Below, piece by piece: positions 42,058 to 49,576 of a stretch of DNA of 64,000 bases. Position numbers and translations under genes: made by a program. Location: positions 1-64,000 of the forward strand of contig DATELQ010000020.1 in the NCBI GenBank assembly GCA_035276475.1, read 5' to 3'. Within the stretch, counting starts at the first letter, position 1, and every line of letters starts with the position of its first letter. The notes beneath the pieces were generated by a model. That model searched no databases and was not told the DNA's origin. It worked only from the letters and a program-made list of their open reading frames with translations. The DNA comes from DATDFB01 sp035276475 (GTDB taxonomy: Bacteria; Acidobacteriota; Thermoanaerobaculia; Gp7-AA8).

Positions 42058-43425
42058 ATGGCCAACTGGGAAGTCGTCATCGGCCTGGAGGTGCACGCGC
42101 GCCTGCTTACGGCCACGAAGATCTTCTGCGGCTGCGCCACGGCGTTCGGCGCTCCGCCGAACACGAACGTCTGCCCTGTTTGCCTCGGCTATCCGGGCGC
42201 GTTGCCGGTGCTGAACCGGCACGCCGTGGAGCTCGCGGCGCGCGCGGCGCTGGCGACGGAGTGCGAGGTCCACGAGCAGTCGGTCTTCGCGCGCAAGAAC
42301 TACTTCTACCCCGACCTGCCGAAGGGCTACCAGATCTCGCAGTTCGACAAGCCGCTGGCGACCGGCGGCCGCATCGGCGACGTGCGCATCCGGCGCATCC
42401 ACATGGAAGAGGATGCGGGGAAGTCGATCCACCACGGCGACGTCTCGTGGGTCGATCTCAACCGCGCCGGCGTGCCGCTCGTGGAGATCGTGTCGGAGCC
42501 CGACGTCCGCTCGGCCGAGCACGCGACGCAGTACCTCACCCGGCTGCGCCAGATCCTGATGTACACGGAGGTCTGCGACGGGAACATGGAGGAAGGGTCG
42601 CTTCGCTGCGACGCCAACGTCTCCGTGCGCCGCGCCGGCGAGGAGCTCGGGACGCGGACGGAGATCAAGAATCTGAACTCGTTCCGCTTTCTCCGCGCGG
42701 CGGTGGAGTTCGAAGTGGCGCGGCAGATCGGCGTGCTCGAAGGAGGCGGCACGATCGATCAAGAGACGCGGCTGTTTGATCCGGCGAGCGGCGAGACGCG
42801 GGTGATGCGCTCGAAGGAAGAGGCGCACGACTACCGCTACTTCCCCGACCCGGATCTGCTGACGCTCGCGGTACCACGGGAGCTCGTTGCGCAGACGCTC
42901 CCGGAGCTGCCGCATCAGCGCGCGGCGCGCTATCAGCGCGATTTCGAATTGTCGGAGAAGGACGCGGAGGTCCTCGTCACCACGCGCGAGCTGGCGGAGT
43001 ACTTCGAGGCGGCCATCGTCGCCGCCGGCAACGCGCGCGCCGCGGCGAACTGGGTGCGCAACGAGGTGCTGCGCGTCTGGGATGACTCCAAGGTGACGCC
43101 CGAAATGCTCGGACGACTCATTCGGCTGATCGACAGCGGCACGATCGGCGGCAAAGCAGCGAAGGAGATCTTCGACGACATGGCCGCCACGGGCGATGCG
43201 CCCGAGGCGATCGTGGAGCGCAAAGGCCTCGGACAGATCAGCGACGCCGGCGCGATCCGCGAGGCCGCGCTGCGCGTCATCGAGCGCAACGCCGCGCAGG
43301 TCGAGCAGTACCGCGGCGGAAAGGCGCAGGTCTTCGGCTTCCTGGTCGGACAATTGATGAAGGAGACGCGCGGGAAGGCGAAGGCGGATCTGGCGAACGA
43401 GATTTTGCGCGAGCTACTGGATTAA
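42058..43425 (+). CDS. gatB: Aspartyl/glutamyl-tRNA(Asn/Gln) amidotransferase subunit B
   Basis: GatB is the kinase/tRNA-binding subunit of GatCAB, which amidates Glu-tRNA(Gln) or Asp-tRNA(Asn). The 455-residue protein starts WEVVIGLEVHARLLT, has the zinc cysteines CGCATAFG and CPVCLGYPG, FYPDLPKGYQISQFDKPLA, HMEEDAGKSIH, and the C-terminal YqeY-like tail domain (VFGFLVGQLMKETRGKA). gatA and gatC are not in the window. The 3' end overlaps the convergent cyclophilin gene by 12 bp. Confidence 0.96.
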   Translation: MANWEVVIGLEVHARLLTATKIFCGCATAFGAPPNTNVCPVCLGYPGALPVLNRHAVELAARAALATECEVHEQSVFARKNYFYPDLPKGYQISQFDKPLATGGRIGDVRIRRIHMEEDAGKSIHHGDVSWVDLNRAGVPLVEIVSEPDVRSAEHATQYLTRLRQILMYTEVCDGNMEEGSLRCDANVSVRRAGEELGTRTEIKNLNSFRFLRAAVEFEVARQIGVLEGGGTIDQETRLFDPASGETRVMRSKEEAHDYRYFPDPDLLTLAVPRELVAQTLPELPHQRAARYQRDFELSEKDAEVLVTTRELAEYFEAAIVAAGNARAAANWVRNEVLRVWDDSKVTPEMLGRLIRLIDSGTIGGKAAKEIFDDMAATGDAPEAIVERKGLGQISDAGAIREAALRVIERNAAQVEQYRGGKAQVFGFLVGQLMKETRGKAKADLANEILRELLD

Positions 43426-43965
43426 TCGCGCGCGGATGATCCGGTCGAGCTTCGGATAGTGCGCGTCGAGGTACGCGTTGCCGCCGCGCAAGAGCGGCTC
43501 CTGCTTTCCGCCGCGCATGCCGCCGCCTGCCTCCTCACCGTAGCCGTCGTAGAGGCGGTCGACGACGTCCATGCCCGACACGACGCGGCCGAACGGCGCG
43601 AAGCCGTCGCCGTCGAGCCGCGTGTTGTCGGCGAGATTGATGTAGACCTGCGTAAGGCGTGTATTCGGCCCCGTCATCGCGAACGCGATCGTGCCGCGCA
43701 CGTTCGACTGCTTCACCGGGTCATCCTCGATCGGCTTCCAGCGCGCGTTCAACGCGGGATCGCCGGCGATGCCGAACTGCGCGATGAAGCCGCGGCGCAC
43801 GCGAAAGACGCGCGAGTCGTCGAAGAAACCGGAGCGCACGAGCTCTTGGAAGCGATCGGCACCGCGCGGCGCCCAGGCGCGGTGCACCTCCACGACGAAC
43901 GAGCCTTGCGTCGTGTCGATCTGCACGCGGTACGTCGCCAGCGCGAAGAGCAGCGCAGCGATCAT
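43414..43965 (-). CDS. Cyclophilin-type peptidyl-prolyl cis-trans isomerase
   Basis: The 183-residue protein has an N-terminal hydrophobic segment (MIAALLFALATYR) that probably exports it, then a cyclophilin fold: TTQGSFVVEVHRAWAPRGAD, FRVRRGFIAQFGIAGDP, GTIAFAMTGPNTRLTQVYIN, FAPFGRVVSGMDVVDRLYDG. The catalytic region normally reads FHRV/RVIPGFMxQGGD; here VFRVRRGFIAQFG, so some active-site residues differ. The gene is followed on its strand by nothing close. Its ATG overlaps the stop of the DUF4412-like gene upstream (ATGA). Confidence 0.85.
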   Translation of the reverse strand: MIAALLFALATYRVQIDTTQGSFVVEVHRAWAPRGADRFQELVRSGFFDDSRVFRVRRGFIAQFGIAGDPALNARWKPIEDDPVKQSNVRGTIAFAMTGPNTRLTQVYINLADNTRLDGDGFAPFGRVVSGMDVVDRLYDGYGEEAGGGMRGGKQEPLLRGGNAYLDAHYPKLDRIIRARLIQ

Positions 43966-44624
43966 TGCTTCTTGTATCCCGCCGGAATTGCGAACGTCGC
44001 CTTCGTCGTGTCGACGCGCTTGATGTCGCTCACCTCGATCGTCGACGTCGTGCTCGACTCCTTGCCGCTCGCGCTCTTCGAGCGGAGCGTCGTCACTTCT
44101 TTGAGCGGGAAGCCCTTCACCGTCGACGATGCCATCGACTCCAGAATCTTGTCGACGTCAGGGATGCCGGTGCGCACCGACTGGCTCGCGAAGATCGACG
44201 CCGCCGCCTCGGGCAGCCGATCGGTGCGCCACGACTCGCTCAACATCGACAGGTGCACCGTGAACGTATCCATCGTCACGTCGAAGCTCGTCTCCACCGC
44301 CCAGCGATGCGTCGGATAGCCCTCGAGCGTGCCGCCGTCGCCGAGGTCGCGCGTCGTCGTCTTCGTGTTCGAGACCTTGATATCCATCCCCACCAGGTCG
44401 GCTGCCGACATCGTCGTGTACGTCTTCTTCGTCGGATCGAGAAACGTCAGCGTCTTCCCGCCGTCGGCCGTGAGCATCACGGCGCCGTTCTCCATCTCCA
44501 GGCGGACCTTCGCGCCGTCGGCGACGACGCGGCCGCTCGTGCCGGCGGAGCTTTTCAGGTTGTAGGACATGCCGGCCGCAGCGTTGACCGCCACGAACAG
44601 CAGCAGCGCGCAGACTTTTTTCAT
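43962..44624 (-). CDS. Secreted DUF4412-like protein
   Basis: The 220-residue protein has a signal peptide (KKVCALLLFVAVNAAA) and a beta-rich mature region: GRVVADGAKVRLEMENGAV, KTLTFLDPTKKTYTTM, LEGYPTHRWAVETSFDVTM, and FAIPAGYKKQ at the end. This outline matches secreted DUF4412-type domains of unknown role. The start at 44624 was chosen over 44678 for the signal peptide. It is coupled to the cyclophilin and diverges from the FadL-like gene 78 bp away. Confidence 0.65.
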   Translation of the reverse strand: MKKVCALLLFVAVNAAAGMSYNLKSSAGTSGRVVADGAKVRLEMENGAVMLTADGGKTLTFLDPTKKTYTTMSAADLVGMDIKVSNTKTTTRDLGDGGTLEGYPTHRWAVETSFDVTMDTFTVHLSMLSESWRTDRLPEAAASIFASQSVRTGIPDVDKILESMASSTVKGFPLKEVTTLRSKSASGKESSTTSTIEVSDIKRVDTTKATFAIPAGYKKQ

Positions 44625-44702
44625 GCGCACATCATGTATGATTTGCCGCGCCCCCGGTGCCATTAGATTCCTTCGCAATTCGAATGACTTAGGAGGACTA
44701 CC

Positions 44703-45989
44703 TTGCGATCCCTTGGCAGAATGTGGCTAGTGACCACGGCCGCCCTGCTGCTCCTCAGCAGCGCGGCGTACGGCTCCGGATTCTCTCTCTTTGAACAGGG
44801 CGCGAAAGCGACGGCGATGGGCGGTGCCTTCGCCGCGACGGCCGACGACCCGTCGGCGATCTTCTACAACGTCGCCGGAATTGCCCAGCAGCGCAAGATG
44901 GCCTTCATGGTCGGCGGCACGGCCATCAACTTCTCCAACGAATTCCGCGGCGATCCGAACGACCCGTTCACCTCCGGCACCTCCGCCAAATACCGCGCGC
45001 ACACCTTCGTTCCGCCGAACGCGTACTTCATCTTGCCGATCGGCAGCAACCTCACCTTCGGCGTCGGCGTCATGACGCCGTACGGCCTGCGCACGAACTG
45101 GCAGGAGCCGTGGGTCGGCCGCTTCATCTCGCGCGACGCCAACGTCAAGTTGCTCTCCGTCGAGCCGGCCGTGGCGTGGCAGACCACCGACGGCCGCCTG
45201 GCCATCGGCGTCGGCGCCGAGTACCGCCGCTCGCACATCGTCCTCAACCGCAACAACGCCGCGTTCAACCCGTTCAACGGCCAGATCTCCGACACGGCCA
45301 ACGCGTTCCTCAACAGCGACTGGGACAGCACCTGGCTCTGGAACGCCGGCATCCTCTTCAAGCCGAGCGACTCCTTCCGTGTCGGCGTCTCCTACCGCCC
45401 CGCGTCGCACATCGACTACACCGGCGACGCGCACTTCACGCAGATCCCGACGAACACGCCGCTCGACGTTCTGGTCAAGGCTCAGTTGCCGCCCGACCAG
45501 AGCATCGCCACGACGATCAACTTCCCGGCCGTCCTCTCCGCCGGCATCGCCACCTCGGCGATCGGCCACGGCTGGGACCTCGAGGCCGACGTCACGCACA
45601 CGACGTGGAGCGAATTCGAGTCGCTCGCGGTCACGTTCGGCACGACCTCGGCGCTGAACTTCACCCGCCCGCAGAACTGGCACGACACGTACTCCTATCG
45701 CCTCGGCGCGAACAAGAAGGCCACGGAGAACTGGGACGTCCGTCTCGGCGCGGTGTACGACGAGAACCCGCAGCCGACCGAGGGCGTCGGGCCGCTGCTT
45801 CCCGACTCCGACCGCATCGGCGTCAGCTTCGGCGTCGGCTACCATCGCGGACCGTGGTTCATTGACCTCACCGAATTCGTGCTTCACTTCAAAACGCGCA
45901 GCACGCAAGGGATCAGCAGTGACAACTTCAACGGGACGTACAGAACGGACGCGAATCTGATCAGCGTGAATTTGGGCTATCGGTTTTAG
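44703..45989 (+). CDS. FadL-like outer-membrane transport protein
   Basis: FadL channels carry hydrophobic molecules (fatty acids, aromatics) across the outer membrane. The 428-residue protein has a signal peptide and the classic mature start SGFSLFEQGAKATAMGGAFA followed by ATADDPSAIFYNVAG (hatch domain), repeated aromatic-rich strands (NLTFGVGVMTPYGLRTNW) and a C-terminal strand ending in phenylalanine (NLGYRF). AGGAGG lies 6 nt before TTG 44703, which I prefer over ATG 44721. A GDSL esterase gene follows after 27 bp, probably co-transcribed. Confidence 0.88.
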   Translation: MRSLGRMWLVTTAALLLLSSAAYGSGFSLFEQGAKATAMGGAFAATADDPSAIFYNVAGIAQQRKMAFMVGGTAINFSNEFRGDPNDPFTSGTSAKYRAHTFVPPNAYFILPIGSNLTFGVGVMTPYGLRTNWQEPWVGRFISRDANVKLLSVEPAVAWQTTDGRLAIGVGAEYRRSHIVLNRNNAAFNPFNGQISDTANAFLNSDWDSTWLWNAGILFKPSDSFRVGVSYRPASHIDYTGDAHFTQIPTNTPLDVLVKAQLPPDQSIATTINFPAVLSAGIATSAIGHGWDLEADVTHTTWSEFESLAVTFGTTSALNFTRPQNWHDTYSYRLGANKKATENWDVRLGAVYDENPQPTEGVGPLLPDSDRIGVSFGVGYHRGPWFIDLTEFVLHFKTRSTQGISSDNFNGTYRTDANLISVNLGYRF

Positions 45990-46016
45990 CGGCCGAGCGA
46001 CCACAAAGGAGAACCA

Positions 46017-47420
46017 ATGACTCGCATCAGAAGCTTTGCACGCATTGCCGCGGCGATGTTGATCATCGCGGCGCTCGCCGTTCCGAGCTTTGCCGCGCGC
46101 GGCTCGGCAGATTTCACCCGCTTCGTGGCCATCGGCGACAGCTACGGCGCCGGCTTCGAAGCAGGCTCGCTGAATCAGACGCACCAGCCGTTCGGATGGC
46201 CGGCCATCATCGCCCGCCAGGTCGGGCTGCAGATCTGCGCGCCCAACGCGTCGGCGGCCGACAACTGCTTCGCCATTCCGTTCATCAGCAACCCCGGCCT
46301 GCCGGGCGGTGAGCTCGTCTTCAACGGCTCGACGCTCGTCACGGTCCCGGGCTCCGGTTCGCCGCTGATGCTCGGCTTCGGCCGGCCGTACAACAACCTC
46401 TCCGTGCCCGGCTACACGGTCGGTGCGGTGCAGGCGTTGACGGGCGCCGAGGCGACGTCCGGGCTCGGCCAGGTGATTCTGCGCGGCCTCGGCACCGAGG
46501 TCGATCAGGCCCTGCTGCTGCACCCGACGTTCATCGCCATCTGGATCGGCGGCAACGACTTTCTCGGCGCCGTGAGCGCGGGCGATCCGAACAAGCTGAC
46601 TCCGGCGGCGACGTTCGCCGCGCAGTACAAGGCGATGCTCGACAAGCTGACCGCGGGCGCGCCGGGCGCCGGCATGGTCCTCGGCACGCTTCCGGCGAAC
46701 TTCACCGCAGCTCCGCTCACGTCGCGGCTGCCGTCCGTCGTCTTCGACTCGAACTTCCAGCCGGTTCTCGTCGGCGGCAATCCGATCCCACTCTTCTATC
46801 TCCCGGCCGGTTCGACGACGCCGGCGGCTGTTCCGGCCGGCAGCATCTTCCTGCTCTCGTCGCTGTCGCGCTATCAGCAGGGCTTCGGCATCCCGCCGAA
46901 CCTCAAGGCCGTGCCTCCGTTCAGCCTCCTGCCGCACGTCGGCGAGCCGCTGACGGACGCGGAGATCATCACGCCGGCCGAGCAGGCCGTGTTCGCGCAG
47001 CGCATCGCCGACTACAACGCCACGATCCTGGCCGAGGCGAGCGCGCGGCAGATTCCGGTGGCCGACATCAAGGGCCTCTTCGACCGCATCACGCAGCCGC
47101 AGGTCTTCGGCGGCATCGCCGTGACGAACACCTGGATCAGCGGCGGCCTGTTCAGCAACGACGGCGTGCACCCGAGCGACATCGGCTACACGCTCTTCGC
47201 GAATGAGTTCATCAAGGCCATCAACAGCGGCTACAACACCCACATCCCGCTGGCCTCGGTCATCGCGACGTTCCAGAACAACGGCCAGTTCACCGGCTTC
47301 GGCGACAACAAGGGCTACGCCATCGTCGATCCGGAGGCCGCGAGCGCGATGACTTCGATCTTGAGCAGCGCGTCCGTTCCAGCCCCCGCGCCGCCGCGAC
47401 GGCGCACCGCGCATCACTAA
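46017..47420 (+). CDS. Secreted SGNH/GDSL-family hydrolase (esterase/lipase)
   Basis: The 467-residue protein has a signal peptide (FARIAAAMLIIAALAVPSFA) and the SGNH blocks: FVAIGDSYGAGFEAG (Ser nucleophile), NNLSVPGYTV (Gly), IWIGGNDFLG (Asn) and NDGVHPSDIGYTLFA (Asp/His). The enzyme should hydrolyse esters or lipids outside the cell. A clear AAAGGAG precedes the ATG. Pairing with a FadL-type channel suggests release of hydrophobic acids followed by import. A strong terminator hairpin follows. Confidence 0.88.
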   Translation: MTRIRSFARIAAAMLIIAALAVPSFAARGSADFTRFVAIGDSYGAGFEAGSLNQTHQPFGWPAIIARQVGLQICAPNASAADNCFAIPFISNPGLPGGELVFNGSTLVTVPGSGSPLMLGFGRPYNNLSVPGYTVGAVQALTGAEATSGLGQVILRGLGTEVDQALLLHPTFIAIWIGGNDFLGAVSAGDPNKLTPAATFAAQYKAMLDKLTAGAPGAGMVLGTLPANFTAAPLTSRLPSVVFDSNFQPVLVGGNPIPLFYLPAGSTTPAAVPAGSIFLLSSLSRYQQGFGIPPNLKAVPPFSLLPHVGEPLTDAEIITPAEQAVFAQRIADYNATILAEASARQIPVADIKGLFDRITQPQVFGGIAVTNTWISGGLFSNDGVHPSDIGYTLFANEFIKAINSGYNTHIPLASVIATFQNNGQFTGFGDNKGYAIVDPEAASAMTSILSSASVPAPAPPRRRTAHH

Positions 47421-47427
47421 AACACTT

Positions 47428-47458
47428 CGGGCCGCCCGGTTGGGCGGCCCGATTCATT
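47428..47458 (+). terminator. Rho-independent-type terminator after the FadL-GDSL operon
   Basis: A perfect 10-bp GC stem (CGGGCCGCCC/GGGCGGCCCG) with a 4-nt loop, 7 bp after the GDSL stop, is followed by a T-rich stretch (ATTCATTTGTG). It is the clearest terminator in the window. Confidence 0.8.
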
Positions 47459-47467
47459 TGTGTTCGC

Positions 47468-47845
47468 TTAAGTTCCTGCCGGCCTTCCGCGCGGCGACGG
47501 CTTGGAGATGTCGATCATGGCCATGCGCTCCTTCTCGTCGTACCAGCAGTGGAAGCGCTTGATGCCTGGGACTTCGATGTCGTAAGCGCGGAAGAAGCTC
47601 GGGACGTGCAGCGAGGTCGACTTGTCGGACTGGCGGATGCGCGCGGCGCCTTCCTCTTTCTTCTCCAGCGGCTTGATGCCGATGACCTTCCGCTTCTTGT
47701 CGTAGTAGAGATTCGCGCTCGATTTACCGCGCAGGCGCAGGGCCGAGGCGACGGGAGATGGCAGACGGATCAGCCGCGACTGCACGATGGTCGCGGACGA
47801 AGGACGTTCCGACTCTTGCTGCGGCTCCCATTTCTCAAATGCCAT
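47468..47845 (-). CDS. Hypothetical small basic protein, 125 aa
   Basis: This cytosolic protein has no signal and no cysteine except one in FHCWYDEKERM. The middle has NLYYDKKRKVIGIKPLEKKE and the end MIDISKPSPRGRPAGT. The pattern of a short beta strand pair (LYYDKKRKVIGI, CWYDEKERMAMI) occurring twice suggests two similar beta-hairpin units. I do not recognise a family. GGTGAGGAG precedes the ATG. It lies next to an AT-rich stretch atypical for this genome. Confidence 0.5.
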   Translation of the reverse strand: MAFEKWEPQQESERPSSATIVQSRLIRLPSPVASALRLRGKSSANLYYDKKRKVIGIKPLEKKEEGAARIRQSDKSTSLHVPSFFRAYDIEVPGIKRFHCWYDEKERMAMIDISKPSPRGRPAGT

Positions 47846-47946
47846 GCTCCGACTCCTCACCCATCACGGACCACTCGGCTGCGTGATGCTGATCATAAAA
47901 GCAGTCGTGATAATGTCAACAATTAACGGCAATGGTTAGGCCTCGG

Positions 47947-47974
47947 ATAAAACTTCGTTGCGACAAAGTTTTAT
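47947..47974. promoter_or_regulatory. AT-rich hairpin in an atypical intergenic stretch
   Basis: Perfect 9-bp arms (ATAAAACTT/AAGTTTTAT) surround a 10-nt loop in a 174-bp gap (47846-48019) that is much richer in A+T than its surroundings. It lies downstream of the minus-strand gene ending at 48020 and upstream of the one starting at 47845. It may act as a terminator for the former or an operator/UP-like region for the latter. Confidence 0.4.
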
Positions 47975-48019
47975 TCTTAGTTATTTGAACAGAAAGGCAA
48001 ACTGCTGAATTAAAGCCAC

Positions 48020-49471
48020 TTAGGGCAGATGGGGGCCCTGGGACGGCAGCAGTTTGAGCGTCACCCAGCGCTCGCCGACCATGAGCTGACCGCCGAACGG
48101 CGCGTCGGCGCACCCCTGCATCCGGCGCACCCACAGCGATACGCGGTTGCCGGCGTCGTTGCCCCACTTCGAGCAATCGCCGTAGAAAAAGATGCCGTCG
48201 CCGCCGGGGCGCGCCTGAAATTCGAACATGCCGATGTCTGTGGCTTCGTCGAAGTCTTCGCTCGTCGGCGACGCAGTTTTGCGTCGATGGCGGATCTCGA
48301 CGCCGAGCTGTCCGTAGCCGCTGACGTCGAAGTCGGCGATCTCGACGTAGCCGTTCATCGACCAGGAGAAGTCGCCCTTCGACGGCGGCAGCTCGAACTC
48401 GAGGACCTTCGACCAGCTGCCGCAGACGGGACTCATCGCCGCCGGCTGCACGGCATCGCCGTCGGCCTTCACGACGATGCGGTCGCTCGCGCTCACGCGA
48501 TGCATCGGGATGATGTTGAGGTACGGCAGGCGTAGCGGAAACGACAACGCGTTCACGCGAAGACCGCCGAGGTGGGCGACGCCGGCGTCAGCGCGCATCC
48601 AGAGCTGGATCTTGTGATGCTCGGCCGCAATCGCGCGCTTGTCGTCGAACGCCACCATCCCCTCGGGCAAGAGCTCCGGAATGGCGACGGTGCCGTGCTC
48701 GCCGATCGCTTCGTCATCGAGGGTGAAGGCGATCTCGAGCTTCGTGGCGCGGTCGACGCTGTCGACGCGGAACGACGACTGCAGCGCCGCGTCGACGGGC
48801 CAGCGCGGATCGAGCGCCATCGCGTCGCCGACGCGCGTCCACGCCTCGCCGACGTCGAGCGCGTCGGCCTGCGACTCCGCCGCCGGATAGTCGCGCGGCA
48901 CGCCCTGCGCGGTGAGCCACTGCAGGTCGACGGCGATGCCGTTCGTCTCCGGCCCGTCGAGGAGCCGGCACCACATCGAATAGACGTAGTTCCCCGCCGG
49001 CAGATCGCGCGCGAGTCCGGCGAAGCGCTCGGCGCGCGGGATGTGCGGGCCGACGTGGCGCAGCGCGGTGGCGACGACGACCGGCGCCGGATCGTCGGCG
49101 GACTTGCCGAGGCGGAGCTGGATCTCGTAGCGGGCGTCGAGCGGCGCCGTCGGGCGCGGCGAGAAGGAGATGCGCAGCGACCCCCGCAGCAGCAGATTCA
49201 CCGGCGCCGAGGCGCTGACGTTCTGCTCGGCGAACTCGGCGCAGCCGCTCTGGATCTTCACCCAGTGCAGGTCGGGGGCGTAGTTGACGACCATCCGCGC
49301 GCCGACCGGACGGTCGTCGAGGTGATGAACGAGGTCTTCGGTGTAGGGAAAGCGCGTCCCGCGCTGCGGCTGCGCACTCGCCACGATGGTGTAGTGCCCG
49401 TTGCCGATGCAGTCGGCGGCGGCAGGGAGGGCGGCGAGGAAAAGCGCAGCGGCGAGAGCGAGGCGCGGCAT
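48020..49471 (-). CDS. Secreted hypothetical protein, 483 aa
   Basis: The protein has a signal peptide (PRLALAAALFLAALPAAA), then mainly beta sequence with several conserved-looking Trp and Cys residues (DCIGNGHYTIVASAQP, QSGCAEFAEQN, SMWCRLLDG, MSPVCGSWSKVLEF, CSKWGNDAGNRVSLWVRRMQ). The segment DDPAPVVVATALRHVGPHIP and repeated jellyroll-like patterns suggest carbohydrate-binding or lamin-like beta-sandwiches, but I cannot assign a family. TATCGT lies 7 nt before the ATG. It is divergent from the next gene. Confidence 0.6.
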   Translation of the reverse strand: MPRLALAAALFLAALPAAADCIGNGHYTIVASAQPQRGTRFPYTEDLVHHLDDRPVGARMVVNYAPDLHWVKIQSGCAEFAEQNVSASAPVNLLLRGSLRISFSPRPTAPLDARYEIQLRLGKSADDPAPVVVATALRHVGPHIPRAERFAGLARDLPAGNYVYSMWCRLLDGPETNGIAVDLQWLTAQGVPRDYPAAESQADALDVGEAWTRVGDAMALDPRWPVDAALQSSFRVDSVDRATKLEIAFTLDDEAIGEHGTVAIPELLPEGMVAFDDKRAIAAEHHKIQLWMRADAGVAHLGGLRVNALSFPLRLPYLNIIPMHRVSASDRIVVKADGDAVQPAAMSPVCGSWSKVLEFELPPSKGDFSWSMNGYVEIADFDVSGYGQLGVEIRHRRKTASPTSEDFDEATDIGMFEFQARPGGDGIFFYGDCSKWGNDAGNRVSLWVRRMQGCADAPFGGQLMVGERWVTLKLLPSQGPHLP

Positions 49472-49478
49472 CACTAAC

Positions 49479-49484
49479 ACGATA
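49479..49484 (-). promoter_or_regulatory. Putative -10 box (TATCGT)
   Basis: On the minus strand TATCGT ends 7 nt before the ATG at 49471 without a Shine-Dalgarno in the gap. Confidence 0.3.
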
Positions 49485-49563
49485 CGCGCCAGAGTCGCGA
49501 AGCGTCGGTGACTGCGCCCGCGAAAACGTGACGCGGCTCATGGCCGCGCCAGCCATTCCCGCA

Positions 49564-49569
49564 TACGTT
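49564..49569 (+). promoter_or_regulatory. Putative -10 box (TACGTT)
   Basis: TACGTT ends 7 nt before the ATG at 49577. It matches TAnnnT only loosely but has the same spacing as the other boxes listed here. Confidence 0.25.
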
Positions 49570-49576
49570 GGCGGGT

